The translations under genes and the position numbers were made by a program. Below the pieces are notes generated by a model. The model was not told where the DNA came from, did not search any database, and was given only the letters and a program-made list of their open reading frames with translations. 64,000 nucleotides of DNA, from assembly GCA_015680685.1 (NCBI GenBank), contig MNCI01021399.1, positions 352,664-416,663 on the forward strand, written 5' to 3'. Positions within the stretch are counted from its first letter, which is position 1, and the number at the start of each line of letters is the position of its first letter. Source of the stretch: Gnetum montanum. Taxonomy: Eukaryota; Streptophyta; Gnetopsida; Gnetales; Gnetaceae. Below are positions 36,073 through 46,958 of the stretch, one piece after another.

Positions 36073-37090
36073 TGATGAGACGTGATTCGCATAGGCCGCG
36101 ATATCGCGTCGTCCCCTGTGATATCGCGTACGCGATATCACAGTCTACCGTCATATCTAGAAATAAGAGCCGGCCCTTCCTTGTTTCCTCATCCTGGGCT
36201 AGAAGTAGGGAAACTTTGGCAAATTGATCACTCCAAAGATAGAATATTTTCCATGTGCCCGCAGTAGGAGTCCTAAAGTGAACGGATCTTTATTCGAGCA
36301 ACATTGTACCTAAACACAAGTTGTGTATGACAATAAAGATGAACTTCTTGGATAAACCTTGCAGTGCATGGAATAGGATTTTATTTAATATTATTTATTA
36401 CTTTCTCTTAGTAATGCGGAATGAGTACGACTTGATTACGAGCATATAAGGATGTGTACGGATAGTCAAGGAACGGATGCTCATCACAATGTGGAATGAG
36501 TACAACTTGATTACAAGCATCTTAGTGTGAGTACTTAGTAACCCAGTGGCATATCTAGGATCTGTGCTTGGTAATCCCAATGGTAGTCATGCACCAGGAT
36601 GTGTACGAATAATCAAGGAATCAGCTACTCATTGCACTTAGGCTAGATTAGATTCTCTCAACCCTTTCCTTGTAGTTAAGTGCCTCAGTACGACCACTTC
36701 GAGCACGTGCGTTACGCGTGGTGATCCCAACAACGATTAGAATTTGGTAGCCACAGTTGCATCGGTTTAGGGTGTGTATAGTAAGTGGGAACAAATACTG
36801 ATGCTAGGTTAATTTAGACTTAGTTCATTAGTTAGAGTTAGTAATTAGTTTCTCAACCCTTCACCTCAATAGCATAGGAGACATAAAAGATAAAAACCAT
36901 AAAAATCATATACCTCGGACTTACTTAACCATACACCGTGACAATTACAAGTAAGTCTGGGAAGATAATGAATGATTAACCCTAAGTGTTCCATGGGGCA
37001 TGTAGGCACTTAGTCTACGGAGTTTGACCAGATCGTGTGTGCTATGCTCGTTTCGTATGGTTGAGTGTAGGGGTACCTTGCCACTCATCT
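36073..37090 (+). repeat. LTR shared by B2 (3' side) and B3 (5' side)
   Basis: It starts TGATGAGACG and ends ACTCATCT, with one mutated base against TCATCA. GATATC palindromes occur at 36100, 36120 and 36134. CCCGCAGTAGGAGTCC, GATCTTTATTCGAGCA and AATAAAGA are shared with the other B LTRs. A block of about 120 bp (CAGTGGCATATCTAGGATC and neighbours, 36410-36630) contains internal repeats of GGAATGAGTAC and is absent from B2's 5' LTR, accounting for part of the greater length. It is followed by the B3 primer site. Confidence 0.85.
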
Positions 37091-37091
37091 T

Positions 37092-37109
37092 TGGCGCTGT
37101 TGCCAGGGA
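37092..37109 (+). other. Primer binding site of element B3
   Basis: TGGCGCTGTTGCCAGGGA lies one base after the LTR and differs from the B2 site at two positions. It is an Athila/Tat-type primer site. Confidence 0.85.
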
Positions 37110-37227
37110 CTAAGTGTTTGTGCATTGAATAGAACATAAAGGATATCACTCACATCGTTGGGAGCCTAAACGAACCTTTGGGTTAATTAATTAAACAAGA
37201 ATTTATATAACGATGAAATAGCACACC

Positions 37228-39240
37228 GATAAAAATTTCTTCCTCTAACAAGAGCAACTCACCACCTAGGGATAATACAAAGAACAGTTGGCAATCAAAA
37301 ACACATAACCTAAATCAACCAGTTCCTCAACAATATAGGGTGGAATATACTCATCTCGATGAGTATATTCCCAATTTTACTTTTATCTTCCATCAAGATG
37401 AGTAGATGCGTTGGAAAGACTTGCAAGGTAACATTGTGTCACCTCCAGATTGGGTAGTCTGAAACATGCTTCTCTGTGCTTTGGCACAAATTGGCATGAC
37501 AGAACTATATGCTAAGTACGTTGTGGAAAATTTTGACATGAGGGATTACCATCCCACACCTTTACAACATATGAGGGACTCAAGGAAGGAGAGCCAACAT
37601 ACCCTGTTGAAGGAAAAAAGCCCACACGTCCTTAGTGAAATAAGAGATGAGGAACCCCTTATAATGGGTTCTTTAGCAAATGATGTTCCCCCTCCTAATG
37701 ATGGTGAGGAGGTTGGGTACTAGAACCTATGCTCAACGATACATAACACTGGTTCTGATCCCCGTGAACACCAACTGTTCACAGAGGGAACAAAAACTCA
37801 TGATAAGGATGGGCACTTAGATCGTCACCACGATCGGGGCCATAGCAACTGAAGAGAAGGTAGGAAGCATCTTCATGAGGATGTTTCTCCTTCCTTTTCT
37901 CCTTCATCTCATCACTCACCCTCTCCTTCCACATTTGGGTGCAACTAACATGAGCATAATGGAGAGGATAAAGGTAAGAAAAATGAGAGACCTTGACGAG
38001 AGAGTCGAGAGAGAGGACAAGGGCATGAATGAAGGGAAAGTAGGGAACAATGAAGACATCATAGGCGTCATGAAAGAGATGATCATGAAAAACCCCTACT
38101 TGTAACTCGAAGTATGCTTAACATAATGGAGGCTGTAATAATTCCAACAAGGCATTTAAAATATAGTCAGATCAAATGCTTAGACATGAATAACATCCCA
38201 TGCTTTGAAGGGGGATACAACGTTGATCCACAACATCATTTACAGGCATTCCATGATGCTTGCACCTTGCAAAACATAGAGAACAAGTGGCAAAAAATTA
38301 AGTTGTTTCCAAAAACACTCATTAATGAATCAGAGAGTTGGTACCGGTCCTTAGAACCGAAAACCATTAGGAGGTGGAGTACAATGCTAGAACTCTTCAA
38401 CAATAAGTATCAAATGTACTCCAGAGTGTCTAATTTGCGTAAGCAGATCCAAGGATGGAAGCAAGGTAATCACGAACCCTTGGATGCTACCATGGCCCAC
38501 TACTACATATTGTTACATCATTGCCCGGGCCATGGATACGCTCAGCGAGATCAACTTCACCACATCGTGGATGGGCTAAGGCATAAAAATAGGAGAACCA
38601 TTGGGACTTATGCCCAAGGGAGAGTCTCACAACTTAGAGCCCATGAAGTACATCGCTTGTTGGAACAAGTAGCAAAAGAAGAAGGTGAGCTATGAAAAAG
38701 GGAAAGTGCAGAAGAATACAAACGTGATTCCTCCCTTCGAAAGAAGGGAGTGAAATTTTTTGATCAGGAGGATGATTCACCACTCAAACAGTTGGTGAAT
38801 AGAAAAACCTTGTTGATCTAAAAATTAACAACCGAGGTATCGACTAAGATGGATCAATTGTGAGATTCCTTAGACTACAGACTTGAAACTATCTTGAAAA
38901 TTGTAGAAGTGTCTAAGGCAGAACGAAGTAGTGATAAAGGTAAGACAAAGCAGAGAGATTCAGGCCCTGCACATAACAAGGGTAAGGGGAAAATTACTAT
39001 CTCCGATGAAGTTGTGGATTCAGACACAGACGATGACGGTGGATGTGAGATCTGCCATTATGATCATCCCAAGGGATGTTGTCCAATCATCTCACATCTA
39101 CAGGAGTCTGGGGGGTATGCACTTAATCCAAGACTTAACCAACGGAAAACACCCCGAAGATTACCTTATCCCCAAGGTAACCCAAGGTAGTTCCACCAAT
39201 CACTAACATACTATCCAAGTGGAACTCCACCACAACCCAT
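37228..39240 (+). pseudogene. B3 gag, best-preserved copy
   Basis: The start codon is lost: the position of B2's ATG reads AAAATT here. Open pieces are 37466-37723 (N-terminal domain), 38114-38695 and 38894-39190. The 193-codon piece holds the capsid core: FEGGYNVDPQHHLQAFHDAC, SWYRSLEPKTIRRWSTM, YQMYSRVSNLRKQIQGWKQG, HHCPGHGYAQRDQLHHIVDG and RLLEQVAKEEGEL. The last piece ends with the zinc finger CEICHYDHPKGCC and the Pro/Gln-rich tail. A stop separates the core from KRESAEEYK, where Trp is expected. Confidence 0.85.
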
Positions 39241-39559
39241 CAAACAGCATCAGTAGTGGCAATACCCACAGTCATGGGGGATGCCACTGCCAACACAACG
39301 GTACCCTTACCAACAACCTAATCCTTATGGTTATTATGTATAGCAGCTAGTTTCTCCAAGTGACTCTATGATTCACACAACTCCCCAACGTTACTACCAA
39401 GTTCAGGAGTACTTTAGGAGGACTCCTTCTCCTCTGGGAGACATCCCACATGTACATCATCCTCCAACTCCATTCACACCTCTTCCACCTGTAGTTCCCA
39501 CAACACCTCCTGCTCCAACAATGCAAGGGGAACTCCCTACTTAACCGTAGCAATGTAAC

Positions 39560-40465
39560 ACTGTGAGAGATGTAAATATTCAACCTGCTGCTGGTTCTGA
39601 CAACTGTAAAAAGAGAAGACCTTTCTTCAGAACCAAGAGCCCAGAAAAACTCTCCCAACAACAAGTGGTTGAGTCTAGGTACACTACTTCACAATCTAAC
39701 ACTTCAAAGCACCCTTCAGTCCAACAGAGCTTGATGCATACGATTATGTTAACGCATACCGTAACCGACTAGATCAAGGTAGGCCACCTTCCTAAGAAAC
39801 TAACTCACCCTAGGAGTCCCTTAATCTATCTACAAATCACCGAGAATGCACCACATAAGGCTCTTCTTGACTCAGGTTCCAGAGTCAACGTAATTTCACA
39901 AGAGATGTATTAAGCCTAGAACCTGTCCCAACTTAAGAAGAGAAACATCCAACTAGAGCTAGTATACCAGTACATCACCATTCCCTTGGGATTGGTGGAG
40001 GACATTGTTACCACTATGTGTGGTTGGTCCTACCCAGCTGACTTCCTAGTGATAGAAGTTAACAGCAATGAAAGGAACTTCCAAATTATAATGGGAAGGC
40101 CATGGCTAAGTACAGTAGATGCGTACCTAGGGATCCGTGATCTTTCCTTGTAGATATCTAAGATAAACATATATAGAAATATCAAGAAGAATAAAGTTCC
40201 ATGCATCACATACAGTGATTCATCGGGTGATCACATGGAGAAAATGCCTCCATGTAATAGGTGTGCCCTTGAAGTTTTGAAACAAAGATGCCTGTATGTA
40301 GAAACCACACAATAAGTAGTAGACACCCTGTGGTTGACAGCTACTTGAAAGAGAAAAAAAATATGCATGGAATGAACTAAGGAGACACACCATGCCAATA
40401 ACGAAGGCATAGACATGCTGGAATATGAGCATCGCCAACTCCCACCCCTCAACCTAAGATCATCA
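39560..40465 (+). pseudogene. B3 protease and linker, broken
   Basis: KKRRPFFRTKSPEKL (39605-39650) starts the linker. ALLDSGSRVNVISQEMY (39860-39910) is the aspartic protease active site with DSG intact, unlike B1 and B2. GWSYPADFLVI and MGRPWLSTVDAYLGIRDLSL follow (40020-40150). Stops occur after QEMY and elsewhere. The domain ends in a degraded copy of the INWGKLEIPEKF linker at about 40465, at the edge of the pol deletion. Confidence 0.75.
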
Positions 40466-40504
40466 ATTGGGTGGAGTTGGGCACTTCTATGAAATTCCAA
40501 TAGA

Positions 40505-41214
40505 TGTTCATTATTTCAGATCTCTCCCTTACAACTCAGTCATGGGAGAGATGGACACCTATGCTAACCATATGGGGCCCTTAGTTCTTTTAATTTTTTT
40601 TTACATGTTTTTTTTTACAACGTTTTTGTTTTACATGTTTTTGTTTTACACATTTTTGTCTTACACATTTTTGTTTTATAACTTTCTTTAACTTTTCTTG
40701 TTTTATTTTACAACATTGTTGTACTTTTCCATTTTGTGTGTGTGTGTGTGTCATCCACCATGTAAGTTTGTCACCCAATAAGTGTTCTTTGTGATGGTAT
40801 GAACTATTTTTATGTTGATTGCTAATGTTTGGTTTTTACCTTTAAGTCACGATGTTGATACTAAGGTATGTTTCTTTTGATATGGTAGGCAATGAGTTCA
40901 CTTCATCCATCCATCCACCAGTTTCTATTGTCTCTCTTGGCTTGGAAATGTATAGTCTCCTTCTAAATAACAACTCTAACAAATCGATGACTGGGAATTT
41001 CTCAAACTAAGGAAGGACTCAAGGTTTGAAAAGGGTGTGACTTCAAGGAAAATTGATGCTTTTGTGTTGGCCATTCTCTTGGGCACTTGGATGTTTTCTT
41101 CTTGATTTTTCTTATCATTTTGACATTACCCAATCATCGGGAAGCTGAGCAAATAAAAATAACAAGTCTTTGCATGGTGTGGTTCTCACGCATAAAAACA
41201 CAAAAACAAAAAAA

Positions 41215-41245
<31 letters not shown>

Positions 41246-42546
41246 GTGAAAAATTAAGAATTCAAAGCACACCCCTTAGACAAAATAAACTTGGGCTACA
41301 AGCACTGGTTATGGAACCCAAAGTGTTCCCTCTAACTAAGGCCATTCTCACTTCCCATTCTCTCCTTTGTTTCATCGGAATGGTGGTGGCTCTTTGGAGA
41401 TGCATTCTTGTTACTTCAAGAGGATGGATTGGCCGAATGCATTGATGCAAAGTCACTGGATGTGGATGGTTTGAGGCCAGAGTTGGAATGAGATTTTCCA
41501 AGTCACATTAATCATGAAACACATAAGGGGCTGTACACCATCTTGTTCTTGGGATTCCATTCCATTCTCTTCTCTTCATCCTTCTTTCCATTATTCACCT
41601 CATTGCCGGTTGTATCATTAATGTATATTTTGGTTGATGCATTGTTTTCTTTTTGGTAAATTCTTGCGGTTAAGACTTTAACTCTTGTTCCAAATAACAT
41701 TCCCAAAGCCTACAAACTCTTTGAATGTGGGTTTGTCAAGGCATTAAGGGCATGAGCCTACTTTGGGGAGGACCCACTGACATTCCTTTTTGGTGCACCC
41801 GTTAAATTATTTTCCCTAACAGTTTTGCAATTCACTTTATTTTGTTCATTTCCATCTTGACATCCATTTCATTGATGCCATCATTGTCCCTTTTTATCTA
41901 TCTTTCTTACTCCCTTTATTTCTCCATTCTAACACTACCGGAGGTTCGCAATTAGTCATGGGGGTACGGGGCCTGATTTTTTCATTTTTTTCATTTTTAT
42001 CCTAGCCCCAACTTTTTCAATTTTTTCCTAACCTCTACACCTTTGGTAGTCATCATTAATATATCCCTAGATACGCAATTAGCCATGCCACAACCTAGCC
42101 AATGTACCTACACTAAAGTAAGGTATTAATTACATGATGATTCATTTACCCTTGCTAATATATGATTGTGTTGTGTGTACAGATGGCGATCATACAACAA
42201 CAGATTGGATCTAGAGCAAACACTTGGAATGGAGCTGTGTTGGAAGCAGCTATGCAAGGAGCAAGATCGAAGGTGCGCTTACGGATGGACAATAGAAGGA
42301 ACAATCTTGGCGTTGGCAGCAGCAACACTTCTTTTTCTCTCTCTTTCTTAGTTGCTAACTAAGGCCTGATGTCAATGTAATAAGGTGTTTACCCTTGTTG
42401 TCATAAACACCAGTTTTGTCAAGTCTTGTAATGATGATCCGTTCACATGTCATCCCATTAGTTCCATTCCCCTCAATAATCCCATACCTTCCTGATATTA
42501 TTGTAAGGAACTTGAGGATGAGTTTTCATTCAGTCATGGGGGTATG
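40505..42546 (+). other. B3 3' region before the LTR, non-coding
   Basis: Matches 17595-19668 of B1 block by block, including GAGAGATGGACACCTATGC, GTGTGTGTGT (40738-40752), GCATGGTGTGGTTCTC (41173), GCCTACTTTGGGGAGGACCC (41757) and the G-rich tract GGGGGTA (42539-42545). TTTTTGTTTTACA words repeat five times at 40600-40680. No envelope-like reading frame is seen; the frame at 41170-41445 is chance. Confidence 0.7.
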
Positions 42547-42572
42547 ATGAGATGTAATTCGCATAGGCCATA
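42547..42572 (+). repeat. First bases of the B3 3' LTR
   Basis: TGATGAGATGTAATTCGCA follows the G-rich tract and matches the LTR start at 36073. After about 25 bases the forward match stops and the sequence continues with LTR material in the opposite orientation. Confidence 0.75.
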
Positions 42573-43115
42573 CACATCTTGGACTTCGAGCATGACTACC
42601 ACTGGGATTACCAAGCGTAGATCCTAGGTACACTACTAGGTTACCAAGTAGTGACACTTAAATGCTTGTAATCAAGTTGTACTCATTCCACATTTTAACA
42701 GGAGATAAGGGTGAGAAGATATTAACTAGAAAAGCAATAAATAACAATTAAGTAAATAATTAAACTAAGTGAATGCTACAATGATGAAGTAATCTCGATC
42801 TTTATTGTAGGTCATGTGCGTGTCCAAGTACATCACACTCGAATAAAGGATGTCGTACAATTACAATCACCACACTGCGGGCATACACTGGGAAATATTC
42901 TAACTCTAGAATGATAAAACTGAAAGAGTCTAGCTAAGGGTCTAAAAGTAGATTCCTAAAATTGGGAAAGCTGCCTCTTATTTATAGACATTGTGATGGG
43001 CCGTGATATTGCGTATGCGATATCGTAGCTGATGTGATATCACGGTTGTGATATCGCAGCCTATGCGATATCACGACTGTGATATCACAGATAGCAAATT
43101 CATGACTCATCACCT
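42573..43115 (-). repeat. Inverted, truncated LTR of the B family
   Basis: Read on the minus strand this is a B LTR from its TGATGAG start (plus-strand CTCATCA near 43110) through a GATATC array. It continues through TATAAATA (near 42980), CCCGCAGTGTGG, TTTATTCGAGTG and AATAAAGATCGAG to the ACACATCCT region. The last several hundred bases of the LTR (its U5 side) are absent. It directly adjoins the forward LTR fragment at 42547. Confidence 0.8.
43005..43086. promoter_or_regulatory. Periodic GATATC dyad array in the inverted LTR
   Basis: Six hexamers (five GATATC, one GATATT) start at 43005, 43019, 43036, 43050, 43067 and 43081, so the spacing alternates 14, 17, 14, 17, 14. Each sits in a TGYGATATCRCR-like palindrome. 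It lies upstream of the LTR's TATA-like box in LTR orientation, so a promoter-proximal binding array is a reasonable guess. No factor is assigned. Confidence 0.6.
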
Positions 43116-43560
43116 TCTATTAGTAGAGAATATTTCATATATTTTGGAAAGCTGAATGATTTAGTGTTATGTTGGTCATGTAGGTGAGTCGACATCTCTA
43201 ATTATCATGACATACCTTTTAAGTTTTCTCTTTTGACCCTCATTATAACAATTAGTTATCAAAGGAGTTACCTGCAAGAGTTAGCTACTAAAGGAGTTTC
43301 CTATAAGAGTTAGCTGCCATTAGGCTGGGCTGCCCCTAAGATTTGACTTGTATCCCTACATAGTCTTCTCTTGCTATTTTTATTCTCTTCAAATCTGACA
43401 TCTATTTTTGAATATATTGTTGTTTATAAGTATCCTATGTGTCATCTACTCTAAGTCTCATCTAACTCTCCTATTTATAAGGCCAGTTCAATGCCTAGGT
43501 ATAGGGATAGGAGTGTTTGATAGTAGACATGTTCATACAAATGTCTAAGATTAGTGTATC
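43116..43560. other. No recognisable gene
   Basis: AT-rich sequence between the inverted B LTR and copia element D. It includes a small repeat of GGAGTTWCCT..AAGAGTTAGCT words at 43260-43310. It could hold the distal part of element D or its 3' LTR, but no match to the sequence beyond the D primer site was seen. Confidence 0.4.
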
Positions 43561-44470
43561 TATTTCTAGAAAAGCTTCTGTCTAATACCTTGATTATGCT
43601 TACTAAAACATGGGACTTCTATTCAAAACATAAACACTATAGTTTACGGCTTTAGGACAAAATCTTTTTGGAGCTCCACTCATCATTAATATGTTTCACA
43701 CCATGTTCAAAATCATTTGATTCTTTCTTTTAAACACACCATTTTCTTGTGGAGTGTAAGTTGTTGTCAATTGCCTTTGAACTACTTTCATCTCATAAAA
43801 ATTAAAAACTTCTTGTGAGTTGTATTCTCTACCATGATCAGTGCTAAGAATTTTTATCATGCAGCCAACTTCTTTTTCGACCTATGTCTTAAAGTTTTTA
43901 AATACTGAAAATGTTTCAAATTTTTCTTGCAAAAAATAAACCCAAGTTTTTAGGCTATAATCATCAATGAACGTTATAAAATAATGTTTATCTCCATTTG
44001 ATGCTAGAGTAATTGGCCCACAAATATCTGAATGAGTTAGCTCTAGCACCTTCTCTATTCTCCATGATTTTCCTTTTGGAAAATGATCATGGTGTTGTTT
44101 GCTAACAACACATTCTTCACAAATTTGCAAAGGATGTCAATTTGAGGAAGACCAATCACCATATTTTTCTACTACAACATCTTTAGTCCACTAATCAGAT
44201 GTCCATAGTGATAATGCCAAAGCCATGCTACATCCTTCACCATAGTAGAGAAACATGAATGCATGGTATTATGGAGATGTAGAGGAAACACATGATTCTT
44301 CGTCATGTTAAGTTGAGCAATTAACCCTTCTTTGAATCTTGAATTCGACAAACTCCTTCTTTGATAATGATCTCATATCCCTTTTCTTGGAGCTGACCAA
44401 TACTAAGAAAATTTGTTTTCAGATCTAGAACAAAGAAAACATTAGAAATAATCTAAACAGAATTTTCTTT
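43561..44470 (-). pseudogene. Copia element D: integrase, broken
   Basis: The frame at 43882-44130 has the GAG-pre-integrase zinc residues CEECVVSKQHH. It continues into the integrase core: LELTHSDICGPI (first catalytic Asp), KHYFITFIDDYSLKTWVYFL and FETFSVFKNFK. Downstream on the minus strand, TTTYTPQENGV and YVLNRSPM-like words reach about 43600. RT and RNase H, which should follow below 43600, are absent. Stops and shifts are frequent. Confidence 0.8.
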
Positions 44471-44815
44471 GGTTCAAATTTTTACATTTCGTTTGAATTT
44501 TTTTTTCAGATCTAGAACAAAGAAAACATTAGAAATAATCTAAATAGAATTTTCTTTGGTTTGAATTTTTACATTTCATTTGCCCATAACAGAAACCATT
44601 GAGTTATCCCCAAACTTTATAATATTCCAAAAGGATTCATCCAATTCCAAGAATGTAGATTTATCTCCACACATATGATTACTACAACCAGTATCTAAAT
44701 ACCATAGGTTTTGATGCATTTCTTCTATGGTATGACAAGCCATCAAAAGAGAGACTTCTCCTCCTTCACATTCTGCAAGGTTAGATTTTTCACCACATTC
44801 TTTATACAAATTTGT
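44471..44815 (-). pseudogene. Copia element D: protease, broken
   Basis: The frame at 44576-44809 contains NLWYLDTGCSNHMCGDKSTF, the Ty1/copia protease active site with DTG intact, and IIKFGDNSMVSVMGKG, the flap-side block. Downstream, a segment of about 80 bases containing AGATCTAGAACAAAGAAAACATT occurs twice (about 44415-44490 and 44505-44580), a tandem duplication within the coding region that breaks the frame. Confidence 0.8.
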
Positions 44816-45669
44816 TCAACATTTAGATTTATAATGGCCATACCTATGACATTTGAAACATTTGACTTTTGATTTCTCTACATTCTTTGGTTTGTGACCA
44901 GCAAAGTTGTTGTCGTGGCCTCTTCCTTTCCCTATGAAATCTATAACATGGTTATGATCTTCTAACTTGTGTTGTGAATTATTGTCCTTCCATTTTCCTT
45001 TGTCACAATCTGATCCTTTTAGATTGATTACAGCCTGCAATGCTTTCTCCTCATTGTCCAGCTGAAGCACTTTTTGCTTATGAACCTTTAATGAACTTTG
45101 CAACTCATCAAGTGAGAGTACATCAATATCTTTGGATTCTTCAATGCTACAAACAAGATTGAATGTTGGTGTCATTGTGCAAAAAATTTTCTCAATGATG
45201 GTAATTTCCTCCATCTTGTCACTATTGATTCACATCTTATTAGAGATGGCCATTGTTCTCAAGAAATAATCTAAAACTATCCCTTCTGACTTCATGTGTA
45301 TAGTCTCAAACTTGTTGCAAAGTGCTTGAAGCTATATTCTTCTTGCCTTTGCTAACCTCTGGTATGTTTTCTTCATGGAATTCCAAATCTAATTAGAGGT
45401 GTCTTTGCAAAGAATGGTTTCCAAGATTGATTGGTCAATTGCTTGGAAGAGATAATTCTTTGCCTTGAGATCCTTCAACCTTTTTTCTTCTAACTTTGTT
45501 CTTTGTGCATCTATCAATGTAGTGCTTGTGCTGGTTTCGCTGTCCCAGAGTCGACGACTTGCTAGTACTCTTTTGATCTCAGGAAATTCTCCATCAACAT
45601 GCTCCAATGATCATAATGATCATTGAAATAAGGAATAGCAGGTTGCACAAAATTCTTAGAAGATGCCAT
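44816..45669 (-). pseudogene. Copia element D: gag, broken
   Basis: The start is the minus-strand ATG at 45667-45669 (MASSKNFVQPAIPYF), followed by HYDHWSMLMENFLRSKEY, a hallmark start of copia gag. LKDLKAKNYLFQAIDQSILETI (45389-45607) is the capsid segment. ITIIEKIFCTMTPTFN and the zinc knuckle CFKCHRYGHYKSKC (44816-44860) follow. Two frame changes and a few stops are present. Together with 43561-44815 this gives the order gag, protease, integrase. Confidence 0.85.
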
Positions 45670-45760
45670 TTATGAGTTGCTATTGGAAAACAAAACAAAA
45701 CAAAGTGAATAGATATAAAGTTATTGCTACTAGACTTGATCTCACTTTTTTGGCTCTCAA

Positions 45761-45776
45761 CCTCACTCTAATACCA
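45761..45776 (-). other. Primer binding site of copia element D
   Basis: The minus strand reads TGGTATTAGAGTGAGG, one base from the usual TGGTATCAGAG Met-tRNA site, about 90 bases before the gag ATG. Confidence 0.75.
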
Positions 45777-46420
45777 CTATATTAAAAATAGAGAGAAGAA
45801 ATAAAATGCAAACGCGAATTTTATTGATTGCTTCCACCCTCAACATCAGACACAAGCTACCCATTTATAGGTCAAGGAATCAATATGGATAGCATGCAAC
45901 ATGACACAACATGTAGCATTTCAAATGAATAACATGCAACACTCCAAATGGACAACATGTAGCACACTAACATGTAGATGCCCACTAAAAGAAATCAACG
46001 ACTATAGACTAGCATCACTAAATGATAGAGCCATGTTTCTTAACACTAGAATGATTATGTACCAAACTTACGAGATGGATCTCAATATTTATGAATGAAT
46101 AAAACAAATCATTATCATCTTACCTTTTTTTTTCAATAAAATGAGGTACCCTACATGAGTTTTTTCTAGAGTTAGATTTTTGTTTGCAATTTCTCAAAAT
46201 TATCTTTGATCCTCGTGTCTTCTTTATTAAAAGAACCATTGTGCAACCTTTATTTATAGGCATTGAGTAAATAAAATAAAAAGGCAAAATAGATAAGAAT
46301 ATAATATGAATATTTTTTATCGTTGCGTTCGGCCAAGTGCTTGGGTATTGACGTTGAGGGTCTATATATACTTGGGTGCATTTTTGAACACTAGAAATAA
46401 GGTTTAAGGATTTCGTCTGA
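45777..46420 (-). repeat. Probable 5' LTR of copia element D
   Basis: The position next to the primer site implies LTR sequence. The minus strand has TATAAATA-like boxes near 45875 and 46258. Without the other LTR the outer edge is a guess; it must lie before the tRNA gene at 46436. The frame at 45901-46098 holds short ACATGCAACA-type repeats and is not a gene. Confidence 0.45.
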
Positions 46421-46435
46421 CATTTTTTGGCATCT

Positions 46436-46440
46436 GCGGG

Positions 46441-46483
<43 letters not shown>

Positions 46484-46508
46484 GCGTGTTCGATCCACGC
46501 TCACCGCA
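46436..46508 (+). tRNA. trnF-GAA: tRNA-Phe (anticodon GAA)
   Basis: The 73 bases fold as a standard tRNA. Acceptor arms are GCGGGGA and TCACCGC with discriminator A. The D arm is GCTC..GAGC, the anticodon arm is TCAGA-CTGAAGA-TCTGA and the T arm is GCGTG-TTCGATC-CACGC. The sequence is the nuclear plant form as I know it, with internal promoter boxes TAGCTCAGTTGG and GTTCGATCC, and no CCA is encoded. One G-A pair sits in the acceptor stem (positions 5 and 68), which is also my recollection of other plant nuclear tRNA-Phe genes. The nearest T-run on the transcript side is at about 46575. Confidence 0.95.
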
Positions 46509-46582
46509 GTCTCAAGATCCTTGTGAAAAATACTAGATATATATTATGGAAATTAGAAAATATATATATATTGTATTTTTGT

Positions 46583-46935
46583 GAAATTAGAAAGTTAACT
46601 ACTTTTACTGCCCTTAACTGAACAGAATTGCGGAAATTCCTGAAATTATGGGATGACTACTTTTACTGCCCTTAACTGAACAGAATTGCGGAAATTCCTG
46701 AAATTATGGGATGGCTTCGGATGTATAATTTGGGCAAACCACAAATATATAAAGGTAAATAATAAATAAATGTTTGAAATAGGAAGAAATTTATACATTT
46801 TCACGAAATTAGAAAAGTAACTACTTTTACTGCCCTTAACTGAACAGAATTGCGGAAATTCCTGAAATTACGGGATGGCTTCGGATGTATAATTTGGGCA
46901 AACCACAGATATATAAAGGTAAATAATAATAAGGA
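46583..46935. repeat. Tandem duplications in the 3' flank of ASR1
   Basis: A 58-bp unit starting CTACTTTTACTGCCC and ending ATTATGGGATG occurs at 46599, 46657 and 46821. The second and third copies are part of a larger duplication that also contains GCTTCGGATGTATAATTTGGGC and AAAGGTAAATAATAA (about 46640-46768 and 46805-46935). The block ends about 25 bases before the ASR1 stop codon, so it is likely 3' UTR and downstream DNA of ASR1. Confidence 0.85.
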
Positions 46936-46958
46936 TAATATAGGATGTGGATACGGAT

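Larger units (their letters stand above)
36073..42572 (+). mobile_element. Athila-like gypsy element B3, pol-deleted
   Basis: B3 has a 5' LTR, primer site, a well-preserved gag and a protease remnant. It then jumps (near 40465-40505) from the protease-RT linker to the 3' untranslated region, so RT, RNase H and integrase are absent. It ends at a G-rich tract and about 25 bases of LTR before an inverted LTR copy begins. It has kept more intact gag codons than B1 or B2. Confidence 0.85.

Noticed and set aside
43005-43086. CRISPR-like appearance of regularly spaced short repeats
   Set aside because: Repeats are 6-12 bp palindromes in an LTR of a plant nuclear genome; there are no 20-40 bp repeats and no cas genes.
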